From assembly GCA_039000515.1 (NCBI GenBank), contig JBCFYV010000935.1, positions 62,041,604-62,105,603 of the forward strand: a stretch of DNA of 64,000 nt, in the 5' to 3' direction. This DNA is from Timema cristinae (taxonomy: Eukaryota; Arthropoda; Insecta; Phasmatodea; Timematidae). Shown here one piece after another: positions 1 through 10,789 of the stretch (position 1 is the stretch's first letter; every line of letters begins with the position of its first letter). Both the position numbers and the translations under genes were made by a program. The notes under the pieces were generated by a model, which ran no database searches, was not told the origin of the DNA, and worked only from the letters and a program-made list of their open reading frames with translations.

Positions 1-66
1 GAAACAATATTTTAAACATAATTAAAAGTATGTATTCTTCGTTTTGGAACGTTATTGATTATGTGT

Positions 67-320
67 AGGGTCCGGGGTTCAATCCTCGGTCCCGGCACAG
101 ATTTATCTGATTACCAAACCCTTCCTTCACCTCTGACAAGACGTGTATTAATCACAACTTGTGAATGTGAGGAATGCCAGGTCTCCACCGTGGTTCGGAT
201 TCCACGTTAAACTGTAGGTCCTCCATTTCATCTCACAATCACTCTACCATTACACATTAGCGTAAGTGCGTATAACCCGAACGGGTAGTAATACGCGGTG
301 ATAATAATGAATGATAATGA
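67..320 (+). mobile_element. SINE1 copy, 5'-truncated in the tRNA head
   Basis: The copy begins just before box B (GGTTCAATCCT) and keeps the whole body and 3' tail, ending in an imperfect (TAA/TGA)n run. It lacks box A, so it should not be transcribed by RNA polymerase III from its own promoter. The body matches the full-length copy at 47948-48232 closely. No clear target-site duplication was found. Confidence 0.9.
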
Positions 321-644
321 TTGTGTGTAATATAATGCATACATCAATACATTTTAACACAGGAATCGTATTTACTTGGAAAAGAGAAAATACTTGCCTT
401 TTTATTTATATATAATAAATGATTCTATGATTACTTTATCGTATTTCGAAGTATTTAATTGAATAAGATATTTGTACCGCGTGGGTGCATCATTGTAAAT
501 AGCTTGTTTCCCTCACGTTCAAACAAATGGTTTAAAATCATCGGTCGCCATTTTGAAGCTATGTTCGTTAGACCTTTTGTGAAAGTGATGTGATTGTTAA
601 TTAATTTAAAGTGGAATAAACCGATAAATAAGCTTTGTGCCGAA
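321..644. other. AT-rich spacer, nothing recognised
   Basis: AT-rich sequence with stop codons in all frames. I see no repeat matching others in the window and no coding signal. Confidence 0.6.
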
Positions 645-815
645 CCTCAAATAAATATATTAATAATATTAACCTAAATTACTGTGATAAACTATCACAT
701 TCATATTTCCATCTGTTTTCATTACAGCTATCCAAAGTGATAGATGTAAGCTCTTGGCGTAGGGATATATTAGAGTATATTTCTAGTAACCTTTTTGAAC
801 TGTCATCCAAGTAAA
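645..815 (+). mobile_element. Diverged Tc1/mariner-like MITE (TMITE)
   Basis: It contains AAAGTGATAGATGTAAGCTC followed by TTGGCGTAGGGATA and TCTAGTAACCTTTTTGAACTG. This matches the core of the family whose best copies are at 31123-31348 and 57612-58380. It belongs to a subfamily with GGCGTAGGGATA, shared with 10790-11020. The terminal inverted repeats are not clear. Confidence 0.45.
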
Positions 816-890
816 CTATGATCGTGAATAAATTATATGTGGCAAAATTGGTAGTCCCTTTCGTTATCGCCCATAGAAATTCTCGCGCGC

Positions 891-932
891 TGATATTATG
901 TCGGTTCAGAAAGTGCGCGTTAACTACCTTAA
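891..932 (+). mobile_element. Orphan tail of SINE3/SINE4 type
   Basis: Only the 3' tail is present: TGATATTATG followed by TCGGTTCAGAAAGTGCGCGT. It matches the ends of the SINE3 copies at 8027-8240 and 29079-29303. This is either an extreme 5' truncation or a LINE 3' end carrying the same tail. Confidence 0.6.
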
Positions 933-1014
933 ATTAATTAAATTAAAGCACATTTACTTTTTTTTTAAATGGCCAGTGTGTTACAGTGTATCGAGTCCTC
1001 TCTTTCATAGTTTT

Positions 1015-1330
1015 CAATGATCCTCGCCCGCCTGCAGTTTTACCGGTGAAAGCCTGCTTGCTGCACATTCCTCCGGACGACGCCCGGCTCTCAGAAGAAT
1101 CGTTCCTCTGTGGTTTTCCGTCCCGAGTGGCCCAGATATTCGCGAGGAGGTCTCACCGGCCGCCGGGTGGCCTTTCCAGTCGAACTGTGTCATACGTCTT
1201 GTCTCGGCGAGGCTTGCGAAACGCAACCAACACCGCGCGTTATACGCACCTCTCTCCGGCGAAAGGTTGGAGCGGGTACACTTAATAACATTCTTTTTAT
1301 CTCGCCCGGGCCGTTTACCCAGAGGGGTAA
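1015..1330. other. CpG-rich patch, function unknown
   Basis: GC-rich sequence with many CG dinucleotides, unlike its AT-rich surroundings. Open frames exist on both strands (up to 130 codons on the minus strand), but they overlap each other and show no domain, so none is called as a gene. It could be a remnant of an exon, a promoter island or a repeat. Confidence 0.35.
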
Positions 1331-1430
1331 AACCCTGGTCTAGAGCAGTGCTATGCAATCTTTTATTTTTGTTCGTGTACCCCCAGACATAATTTATCTC
1401 CAACATTAACCTCTCACAGTATTTTTTATA

Positions 1431-1643
1431 TCACCGTGTATTACTACCCGTTCAGTTTATACACTTCTACATTAGTTACATTAATGATTTTATGGATTAG
1501 GTAGGTTATATTAAGAGGAAGTGTACCTACATTTTCGAGGAAGAGTGAAAAACAATTTTGAAAAAAAAACACCCGACCTAGATTCGAACCTTTCCCCATC
1601 ATCGATGGTCTAATCTACTGTGAGGGTGACTCCTTAGAGAGAC
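1431..1643 (-). mobile_element. SINE2 copy, reverse
   Basis: Read on the minus strand it has the box B region (AGATTCGAAC in + orientation), the body (GAGGAAGTGTACC in + orientation) and the tail (CACCGTGTATTACTACCCG in + orientation). The head abuts the hAT-like element that starts at 1644. Confidence 0.8.
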
Positions 1644-2155
1644 CAGCGGTCTTTAACATTTTTATGTCCAAGGGCCAAAGTTTCTGTCCCTTGTTGGCTC
1701 GCGGGCCGCAATACTGTACCGACAATATTAGGATTGAATCATTATTAAAATATTCGGATTAGCTCACTATTAAACACTTTTACTCACACTGGGGATTAGG
1801 ACATGGTGGCTTCAGACAGGGAAAACAGGGAAAACCTGGAAAAGTCTGAGAATTTTGTAAAATATGTTTTGTAGCCACCCTGTATGAGTTCTCCTGAAGT
1901 ATGTTTTCTGTCGTTTCATAGCAGGAGGTATTGCGATTTGTCTTGTCCACTAAAGTTGTCATTTGCCGGTTCAAAGTACAATATATTTTGTATTCAAACT
2001 CAATACTTTTCTTCATGCATAAAACAAAAATAGTTTATAAAACAACATAAAATACTTAAATAAAATAGATATTTATTTAATTAATTGATTATATAACATA
2101 CATCCGTAATTTTCATTTTTACTCTGGAAATAATTTTGTTATTTTCATTATCCAG
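1644..2155. mobile_element. hAT-like non-autonomous element, copy 1, right end missing
   Basis: The left end CAGCGGTCTTTAACATTTTT followed by ATGTCC...GGGCC is a typical hAT-type terminus. Sequence from 1644 to about 2150 aligns with 16657-17480, including TAGCTCAC/TTATTA... and GAGTTCTCCTGAAGTATG. The right terminal repeat seen in the second copy is absent here. It contains the short element at 1802-1882. Confidence 0.6.
1802..1882. mobile_element. Short TIR element (GVGmini), minimal form
   Basis: It begins CATGGTGGCT and ends AGCCACCCTG, imperfect terminal inverted repeats of about 10 bp. The interior is a few GGGAAAACAGGGAAAAC/CTGG words. The element at 16795-17246 in the paralogous position is 452 bp because this interior word is tandemly expanded there. 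Confidence 0.6.
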
Positions 2156-2348
2156 CCGACCCCCATTTGGTGGGTTGAGAGGGAAGGGTTTGCTTACTCG
2201 CATCTGCCTTTTATTTTGGTTCAAAGGGACATCGATATCTATCTATTGTGACATACCATTAATTTTGGTTATTTTTCAATTACTTTTAATTGAAAAGACA
2301 TCTTCCATCCATCCATGTTTGTGGAGACGAACAAGATAATTTCCAGAA

Positions 2349-5300
2349 GAGTTGAGGTCTTGTTAAACCCCTACAACCCTGGTGGTAGTGACAGAGTCAC
2401 GAGTTGGGGTCTTGTTGAACCCCTACACCCCTGGTGGTAGTGACAGAGTCACGAGTTGAGGTCTTGTTAAACCCCTACACCCCTGGTGTTAGCGACAGAG
2501 TCACGAGTTGAGGTCTTGTTAAACCCCTACACCCCTGGTGTTAGCGACAGAGTCACGAGTCGAGGTCTTGTTAAACCCCTACACCCTGGTGTTAGCGACA
2601 GAGTCTCGAGTTGAGGTCTTGTTAAACCCCTACACCCCTGGTGTTAGCGACAGAGTCTCGAGTTGAGGTCTTGTTAAACCCCTACACCCCTGGTGGTAAC
2701 GACAGTCACGAGATGAGCTCTTGTTAAACTCCTACACCCCTGGTGTTAGCGACAGAGTCATGAGTTGAGGTCTTGTCAAACCCCTACACCCCTGGTGGTA
2801 GCGACAGAGTCATGAGTTGTGGTCTTGTTAAACCCCTACACCCCTGGTGGTAGCGACAGAGTCTCGAGTTGAGGTCTTGTTAAACCCCTACACCCCTGGT
2901 GGTAGCGACAGAGTCATGAGTTGAGGTCTTGTCAAACCTCTACACCCCTGGTGTTAGCGACAGAGTCTCGAGTTGAGGTCTTGTTAAACCCCTACACCCC
3001 TGGTGTTAGCGACAGAGTCTCGAGTTGAGGTCTTGTTAAACCCCTACACCCCTGGTTTTAGAGACAGAGTCATGAGTTGAGGTCTTGTTAAACCCCTACA
3101 CCCCTGGTGGTAGCGACAGAGTCATGAGTTGAGGTCTTGTTAAACCCCTAAACCCCTGGTGTTAGCGACAGAGTCTCGAGTTGAGGTCTTGTTAAACCCC
3201 TACACCCCTGGTGTTAGCGACAGAGTCTCAAGTTGAGGTCTTGTCAAACCCCTACACCCCTGGTGTTAGCGACAGAGTCTCAAGTTGAGGTCTTGTTAAA
3301 CCCCTACACCCCTGGTGTTAGCGACAGAGTCTCGAGTTGAGGTCTTGTTAAACCCCTACACCCTGGTGTTAGCGACAGAGTCATGAGTTGAGGTCTTGTC
3401 AAACCTCTACACCCCTGGTGTTAGCGACAGAGTCTCGAGTTGAGGTCTTGTTAAACCCCTACACCCCTGGTGTTAGCGACAGAGTCTCGAGTTGAGGTCT
3501 TGTTAAACCCCTACACCCCTGGTGTTAGCGACAGAGTCTCGAGTTGAGGTCTTGTTAAACCCCTACAGCCCTGGTTTTAGAGACAGAGTCATGAGTTGAG
3601 GTCTTGTTAAACCCCTACACCCCTGGTGGTAGCGACAGAGTCATGAGTTGAGGTCTTGTTAAACCCCTAAACCCCTGGTGGTAGCGACAGAGTCTCGAGT
3701 TGAGGTCTTGTTAAACCCCTACACCCCTGGTGTTAGCGACAGAGTCTCGAGTTGAGGTCTTGTTAAACCCCTACACCCCTGGTGGTAACGAAAGTCACGA
3801 GATGAGCTCTTGTTAAACTCCTACACCCCTGGTGTTAGCGACAGAGTCATGAGTTGAGGTCTTGTCAAACCCCTACACCCCTGGTGGTAGCGACAGAGTC
3901 ATGAGTTGTGGTCTTGTTAAACCCCTACACCCCTGGTGGTAGCGACAGAGTCTCGAGTTGAGGTCTTGTTAAACCCCTACACCCCTGGTGGTAGCGACAG
4001 AGTCATGAGTTGAGGTCTTGTCAAACCTCTACACCCCTGGTGTTAGCGACAGAGTCTCGAGTTGAGGTCTTGTTAAACCCCTACACCCCTGGTGTTAGCG
4101 ACAGAGTCTCGAGTTGAGGTCTTGTTAAACCCCTACACCCCTGGTTTTAGAGACAGAGTCATGAGTTGAGGTCTTGTTAAACCCTCTACACCCCTGGTGG
4201 TAGCGACAGAGTCATGAGTTGAGGTCTTGTTAAACCCCTAAACCCCTGGTGTTAGCGACAGAGTCTCGAGTTGAGGTCTTGTCAAACCCCTACACCCCTG
4301 GTGTTAGCGACAGAGTCTCAAGTTGAGGTCTTGTTAAACCCCTACACCCCTGGTGTTAGCGACAGAGTCTCGAGTTGAGGTCTTGTTGAACCCCTACACC
4401 CCTGGTTTAGCGACAGAGTCTCGAGTTGAGGTCTTGTTAAACCCCTACACCCCTGGTGGTAGCGACAGAGTCATGAGTTGAGGTCTTGTTAAACCCCTAA
4501 ACCCCTGGTGTAGCGACAGAGTCATGAGTTGAGGTCTTGTTAAACCCCTAAACCCCTGGTGTTAGCGACAGAGTCATCGAGTTGAGGTCTTGTTAAACCC
4601 CTACACCCCTGGTGTTAGCGACAGAGTCTCGAGTTGAGGTCTTGTTAAACCCCTACACCCCTGGTGGTAACGACAGTCACGAGATGAGTCTTGTTAAACT
4701 CCTACACCCCTGGTGTTAGCGACAAGTCATGAGTTGAGGTCTTGTCAAACCCCTACACCCCTGGTGGTAGCGACAGAGTCATGAGTTGGGTCTTGTTAAA
4801 CCCCTACACCCCTGGTGTAGCGACAGAGTCTCGAGTTGAGTCTGTAAACCCCTCCCTGGTTACGAAGAGCAATGATCTCAACCCCTAACCCCTGATGTTA
4901 GCGACAGAGTCATGAGTTGAGGTCTTGTCAAACCCTACACCCCTGGTGTTAGCGACAGAGTCTCGAGTTGAGGTCTTGTTAAACCCCTACACCCCTGGTG
5001 TTAGCGACAGAGTCTGAGTTGAGGTCTTGTTAAAACCCCTACACCCCTGGTGTTAGCGACAGAGTCTCGAGTTGAGGTCTTGTTAAACCCCTACACCCCT
5101 GGTTTTAGAGACAGAGTCATGAGTTGAGGTCTTGTTAAACCCCTACACCCCTGGTGTAGCGACAGAGTCATGAGTTGAGGTCTTGTTAAACCCCTAAACC
5201 CCTGGTGTAGCGACAGAGTCATGAGTTGAGGTCTTGTTAAACCTAACCCCTGTGTAGCGACGATCAGAGTTGAGTCTGTTAAACCCTAAACCCTGGTGTT

Positions 5301-7143
5301 AGCGACAGAGTCTCGAGTTGAGGTCTTGTTAAACCCTACACCCCTGGTGGTAGCGACAGAGTCTCGAGTTGAGGTCTTGTTAAACCCCTACACCCCTGGT
5401 TTTAGAGACAGAGTCACGAGTTGTGGTCTTGTTAAACCCCTACACCCCTGGTGTTAGCGACAGAGTCTCGAGTTGAGGTCTTGTTGAACCCCTACACCCC
5501 TGGTTTTAGAGACAGAGTCATGAGTTGAGGTCTTGTTAAACCCCTACACCCCTGGTGTTAGCGACAGAGTCTCGAGTTGAGGTCTTGTTAAACCCCTACA
5601 CCCCTGGTGGTAACGACAGTCACGAGTTGAGCTCTTGTTAAACTCCTACACCCCTGGTGTTAGCGACAGAGTCATGAGTTGAGGTCTTGTCAAACCACCT
5701 ACACCCCTGGTGGTAGCGACAGAGTCATGAGTTGTGGTCTTGTTAAACCCCTACACCCGTGGTGGTAGCGACAGAGTCTCGAGTTGAGGTCTTGTTAAAC
5801 CCTACACCCCTGGTGTTAGCGACAGAGTCATGAGTTTAGGTCTTGTCAAACCCCTACACCCCTGATGTTAGCGACAGAGTCATGAGTTGAGGTCTTGTCA
5901 AACCTCTACACCCTGGTGTTAGCGACAGAGTCTCGAGTTGAGGTCTTGTTAAACCCCTACACCCCTGGTGTTAGCGACAGAGTCTCGAGTTGAGGTCTTG
6001 TTAAACCCCTACACCCCTGGTGTTAGCGACAGAGTCTCGAGTTGAGGTCTTGTTAAACCCCTACACCCCTGGTTTTAGAGACAGAGTCATGAGTTGAGGT
6101 CTTGTTAAACCCCTACACCCCTGTGGTAGTGACAGAGTCATGAGTTGAGGTCTTGTTAAACCCTAAACCCCTGGTGGTAGCGACAGAGTCATGAGTTAGG
6201 TCTTGTTAAACCCCTAAACCCCTGGTGGTAGCGACAGAGTCATGAGTTGAGGTCTTGTTAAACCCCTAAACCCCTGGTGGTAGCGACAGAGTCTCGAGTT
6301 GAGGTCTTGTTAAACCCCTACACCCCTGTGTGGTAGCGACAGAGTCTCGAGTTGAGGTCTTGTTAAACCCTACACCCCTGGTTTTAGAGACAGAGTCACG
6401 AGTTGTGGTCTTGTTAAACCCCTACACCCCTGGTGTTAGCGACAGAGTCTCGAGTTGAGGTCTTGTTGAACCCCTACACCCCTGGTTTTTAGAGACAGAG
6501 TCATGAGTTGAGGTCTTGTTAAAACCCCTACACCCCTGTTTTAGAGACAGAGTCTCGAGTTGAGGTCTTGTTGAACCCCTACACCCCTGGTTTTAGAGAC
6601 AGAGTCATGAGTTGAGGTCTTGTCAAACCTCTACACCCCTGGTGTTAGCGACAGAGTCTCGAGTTGAGGTCTTGTCAAACCCCTACACCCCTGGTTTTAG
6701 CGACAGAGTCTCGAGTTGAGGTCTTGTTAAACCCCTACACCCCTGGTGTTAGCGACAGAGTCACGAGTTGAGGTCTTGTTAAACCCCTACACCCTGGTGT
6801 TAGCGACAGAGTCACGAGTTGAGGTCTTGTTAAACCCCTACACCCCTGGTTTTAGAGACAGAGTCTCGAGTTGAGGTCTTGTTGAACCCCTACACCCCTG
6901 GTGGTAGCGACAGAGTCACGAGTTGTGGTCTTGTTAAACCCCTACACCCCTGGTGTTAGCGACAGAGTCACGAGTTGAGGTCTTGTTAAACCCCTACACC
7001 CCTGGTTTTAGCGACAGAGTCATGAGTTGTGGTCTTGTTAAACCCCTACACCCCTGGTTTTAGCGACAGAGTCACGAGTTGAGGTCTTGTTAAACCCCTA
7101 CACCCCTGGTTTTAGAAACAGAGTCACGAGTTGAGGTCTTGTG
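2349..7143. repeat. 52-bp satellite array, about 92 monomers
   Basis: A tandem array of a 52-bp monomer consisting of GAGTTGAGGTCTTG, TTAAACCCCTACACCCCTGG, a variable TGTTAG/TGGTAG/TTTTAG word, then CGACAGAGTC and TC/AT/AC. The period was measured between successive GGTG words (for example 2640 to 2692). Variant monomers recur in the same order, giving a higher-order structure: a diagnostic monomer with GGTGGTAACG and GATGAGCTC/GTTGAGCTC occurs at 2692, 3781, 4663 and 5606. The stretch around 4660-5290 is richer in single-base deletions, which may be real decay or assembly error. The last monomers (7040-7143) grade into unique sequence. The monomer is not a multiple of three and holds no long frame. 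Confidence 0.97.
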
Positions 7144-7308
7144 GAACCGATTGGGGTCGACTCTGCTCCAGATTCTCGAGGGAGACTCAACAACCCGTAA
7201 AGATCGAGGGAAACTACGGGGTTGTTCCGCACCACTTTGTTACTGGGTCGGCGAACATCGTTAAGCCAGAGGATGCAAATGAGGATCACCTGATCAGGTC
7301 GCTCTGAT

Positions 7309-7555
7309 CCGCTTCAGTGCTCTAATGCTCTCTGAGGCGTCACTTTCGTAATATACTTAACTTCCTATAACAGGGTTATTAGAATCCCGGTCGGGTGGAC
7401 TGAGGGTGGTTTTTCCTAAATAGTCTTCAACTCTCCCTTTACGCAAATGCGAGTACAATTCCTTTAAATTCAACCTTCCTCATCCCCAACACATTAGTGT
7501 AATTAGTACATGTGCGTATAACTTGAACCGATAGTGAGACACGGTGCTAAAAACA
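7309..7555 (+). mobile_element. SINE2 copy with diverged head
   Basis: Head words CCGCTTCAGTG and GAGGCGTCACTTTCG precede GAATCCCGGTCGGGTGGACT, the body and the tail AACTTGAACCGATAGTGAGA followed by CACGGTGCTAAAAA. It lies immediately beyond the satellite array. Confidence 0.8.
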
Positions 7556-8026
7556 AATTCCATTTACTTAGGGCTGTGTATAAATTAATGGTTGAGATTC
7601 GGTAAATACCCCATTTGACCTGCACTGCTAGTTGCAGGGAGATTGATTGATTCCCGAGATGGTCCTTAGTTTCGCCACCCTTCGTGCTCGCTCCGAACTA
7701 GGGTCTTTAAATTGGGTCTTTTCGCCCCTTCATTTTACAATTTCTCAAGGTTGTCACCTTCAATACAAATTTGTATCGTTAGAGCTATTTAAATGTGTAA
7801 CACCTTTTTTGTAAAATAATCTACCTGACATTTTAGGATGAAAAAGTGTTTATTGTATTATGGCCGGCCAGGTTGCGACTGCAAAAAAACAACTTTTACC
7901 GCCTTTCCAAAGTTTGACCTTGGCTCAGGACCTTGCTCGCCAGGATCATATAAAAATAAACATTTCTCTCGAAAATTACAACTTTCTACCGCTAGCTTTT
8001 CAAGTTTAATTTGATAATATAGTTCA
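7556..8026. other. Spacer, nothing recognised
   Basis: Mixed AT-rich sequence with no repeat family shared with the rest of the window and no open frame of note. Confidence 0.5.
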
Positions 8027-8240
8027 TACCTTAGCTCAGCCGGTAGCTTGTCTTTGAAGCGTGTTTAGCGTCCCTGGTTCGATTCTTGGCATGGCTGAAA
8101 AATTTATCTTTGGTGAAATGTGGGTGATAAATAAACGACTGGGGGCTGAATGTTGTGTCTCTTATAGATTTAAGTTAGGTAGTTTATAAGTCTTGTGCTG
8201 ATATAATCAGTCGGTTCAGAAAGTGCACGTTAAATACCTC
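8027..8240 (+). mobile_element. SINE3 copy, near full length
   Basis: The tRNA-like head begins ACCTTAGCTCAGCCGGTAGC (box A region), and box B is CTGGTTCGATTC. A body follows containing GGTGAAATG and TAAGTTAGGTAGTTTATAAG. The 3' tail is AATCAGTCGGTTCAGAAAGT followed by GCACGTTAAATACC. The second copy at 29079-29303 has the same order, which shows this is a SINE rather than a tRNA gene. The head-specific part differs from SINE4, but the tail is shared with it. Confidence 0.75.
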
Positions 8241-8436
8241 TAACAAATCAATTAGGCCTATATAAAGTATTATAAAATAAAAATACTGTATAGATGTTTA
8301 TTAATCAGCCCGTAAAGACCCAGACCGCAGAAAGGGAAGTCGAATCTCAAATCGCAACTAAGGGTGGTTTTTATCATACTCTCACCACCTAAATTCGCAT
8401 GCATTTCCTTGCGAATTACCCTCCAAATCTCCGCCC

Positions 8437-8800
8437 TTAAGGTGGGAGCGTAGTGAATGCAAGAGGAGGCCAATATTTTTGAAGTATTTATAGCAAAACA
8501 TTTTTTTGGCCAAAATAAGGTAGAAATTTAGAGTTTAACTTTCTTCATATGATATCAACAATTGTTGAATATTTGTCAAGGGTGTCCTGGAATTTAGTAA
8601 CAACTTTTTATCTTCATTTAAAAAGTTTCTCGTCTAATGCCGCCATGATCATGACAGATATTCAACAACTGTTGATATCACCAGGTGAAGAAAATTATAC
8701 TCAATGTTTCTATTGAATCAATATTTGATTTATTTTGATAAACAAAATGTTTTGCTATAAACACTGACCTTAACTCTCGTCCCCTACATCCCCACCCTAA
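8437..8800. mobile_element. TTAA-type fold-back MITE, copy A
   Basis: It begins TTAAGGTGGGAGCGTAGTG and ends CCCCACCCTAA. Inside are inverted arms with TTTATAGCAAAACATT, GATATCAACAATTGTTGAAT and, on the other side, ATTCAACAACTGTTGATATC and AATGTTTTGCTATAAA. It matches the better preserved element at 14079-14463. Confidence 0.7.
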
Positions 8801-8828
8801 GATTAACTCGTGTTTTATTTTTGTGTTT

Positions 8829-9432
8829 GCTGCATCTTACTTACCACCCATTAGGTCTACACGCATATTTACTCTAATATAATAGGGATGAGTAAATTAT
8901 AGTTTAGAGGAAATGTACCCATGGTGGCTTCAAAACAGGGAAAACCTGGAAAAGTCAGGGAATTTTTGGATGACAGGGAAAAGATGCAGGGAATTTAACT
9001 AAAAACAAGGAAAAGTCAGGGAATTAAAAAATATGTCTAAAATATTCCATTAATTTCGCAATTAAACACTAAATCAAAAGTTAAAAAACCTAAATAAAAT
9101 AACATTTTAATTTTTTAAATAACTGATAAAACCGTTTATGTTAATTTAGTAGATACAAACTTTTTTTAATATGTGATCAATAATAAATAAAACAAGTCAT
9201 CATCCACCATTAAAACAGAAAAATAGTACAGGGAAAATTAAAAATGTTGCTGGAAAACCTGGAAAAGTCAGGGAATTTTGTAAAATATGTTTTGTAGCCA
9301 CCCTGTGTACCCGAAATTGCGTGGAAGGAGAGAGATAAACCATTAAGGAATATATATCTCTTTACTCCCAGCTGAGATTTGTACCTTGAAACCCCCTTCA
9401 CCGGCATACCGGACAAGACGAGACCGAAGCCT
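8829..9432 (-). mobile_element. SINE2 copy, reverse, split by a DNA element
   Basis: The tail-side part (8829-8919) and head-side part (9306-9432) read as one SINE2 when the element at 8920-9305 is removed: GAGGAAATGTACC joins CGAAATTGCGTGG, as in uninterrupted copies. The head side is diverged (GTACCTTGAAACCCCC). It directly precedes the SINE1 at 9470. Confidence 0.75.
8920..9305. mobile_element. GVGmini TIR element inserted in SINE2
   Basis: It starts CATGGTGGCT and ends AGCCACCCTG. It is flanked by TGTACC at 8914-8919 and again at 9306-9311, which is a target-site duplication. Because of neighbouring C residues the duplication could also be read as 7 bp, or 8 bp with one mismatch, as for hAT elements. 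Both ends carry GGGAAAACCTGGAAAAGTCA words and the centre is AT-rich. It has no coding capacity and is presumably moved in trans. Confidence 0.75.
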
Positions 9433-9469
9433 TTGTACTGGTGTTCTTTTGGATGTGAATAAGTTTCCT

Positions 9470-9722
9470 GGTGACCGGTCTAGGGGTAAGGTGTCCGGGG
9501 TTCAATCCTCGATCCCGGCACAGATTTATCTGATTGCCATACCCTTCCTTCACCTTGACAAGACATCTTGTGAATGTGGGGAATGTCAGGCCTCCACCGT
9601 GGTTCGGATCCCACGTTAAACTGTAGGTCCTCCATTTCACCTCACAATCACCCTACCATTACACATTAGCGTAAGTGCGTATAACCCGAACGGGTAGTAA
9701 GACGCAGTGCTAATAATAATAG
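9470..9722 (+). mobile_element. SINE1 copy with anticodon-arm deletion
   Basis: It begins GGTGACC and keeps box A (GGTCTAGGGG), then jumps from TAAGGTGT to CCGGGGTTC, losing about 19 bases of the anticodon arm present in 47948-48232. The rest is complete, with an (ATA)n tail. TAAGTTTCCT at 9460-9469 and TAAGTTTTCT at 9723-9732 form a 10-bp target-site duplication with one mismatch. Confidence 0.9.
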
Positions 9723-9732
9723 TAAGTTTTCT

Positions 9733-10504
9733 CAACCCCTCCCCCCCCTTTCAAATTGAGAACAGACCCGCGTGTTGGTCCGTGTTTTGGGGAAACAAAG
9801 AGATGTGAGACGGAAAACCCTTAGTTTTGTAAATTTGTTCTTTGGTCTTTTCAATAATTTGTTTCTGGAAAAAAAAAATCCCTCAATATAAATGAGTTCC
9901 ATAAAGTAATAAAAGCTATACTAATTCTCTCCTCACACACTCGTATTGACTACAACGCTTGGTGGTTGAATGTGTCACTAAGGTCGGGTCTAAGTAGACC
10001 AGGTAATGTTAGTACTTATATATATTATAATCTAAGTATTTACGAATAGACTCGCCTTCCCCTGGAATTTAACGGTACAGGATTTTAAAAAATCCGAAAA
10101 ATCTTAAATCTCATTGTTATCATGTGTTTAATTTTACTTTCAATTTATCATAAATAAAATTGTTAAGTATTTTAAGGTTGGTTAAAGTATTTGCTTGAAA
10201 CATTTTCTCCCGCCCACACCTTCTACCCATCCTCCAACACACTATTTTTTTATTTATAAATACATCTAATAATAGGAGGGCTACTGATATATAGAGGTCC
10301 CATGTTCGATTCCCGGTGGTACCATAGGTATTTTTACCCATAAGAGAATCTTTTCCCATGGTCACCATGTTTTGGTTAATTAGGCTCAAGTTAGGTTTAA
10401 GATTGCCACTGGCCACACACCACACCTTCACAACCACTATCATCACGTCATCTCATTGCAGGTATGACGTGTACACAACCTTACCTTCTGTTTACACATA
10501 CTCC
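9733..10504. other. Spacer with one tRNA-like box B
   Basis: Mostly AT-rich and unrecognised. At about 10287-10322 the sequence GAGGTCCCATGTTCGATTCC followed by CGGTGGTACCA resembles the T arm and 3' end of a tRNA, but no convincing 5' half is visible. It may be an old SINE head. Confidence 0.35.
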
Positions 10505-10712
10505 CTTCAGTGGCCGAACGGTTTAAGGCGTCACTCTCGTGTTGTACCGGCCTGCTGATGACGGGGAGATAGAGGTTAGAATCCTTGTTGGGTATACCGA
10601 GGGTAGATTACCCTCTAACATGCTCCCTACCTCACCCTTCCCCATTAGAGCAATTGTCATTATATGAATATAACCTGAACGTAAGACATGGTGATGATGA
10701 TGATGATGATAA
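10505..10712 (+). mobile_element. SINE2 copy ending in (GAT)n
   Basis: The head CAGTGGCCGAACGGTTTAAG followed by GCGTCACTCTCG is the tRNA-Leu/Ser-like 5' part. AGAGGTTAGAATCC replaces the usual box B. The tail is shortened (TAACCTGAACGTAAGACATG) and ends in a GAT repeat at 10690-10710. Confidence 0.8.
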
Positions 10713-10789
10713 TCCCACACCGAGACCAACCTATATACTGCAATTCTATTGGTCAAATATTACATACGCTTTAAAAAAAAGTTTAAATA

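Noticed and set aside
1014..1406. 130-codon frame in the CpG-rich patch
   Set aside because: Overlapping frames on the other strand are similar in quality. GC-rich DNA lacks stops by composition.
2349..7143. CRISPR-like array of regular repeats
   Set aside because: Monomers are contiguous with no unique spacers, and the window is animal nuclear DNA.
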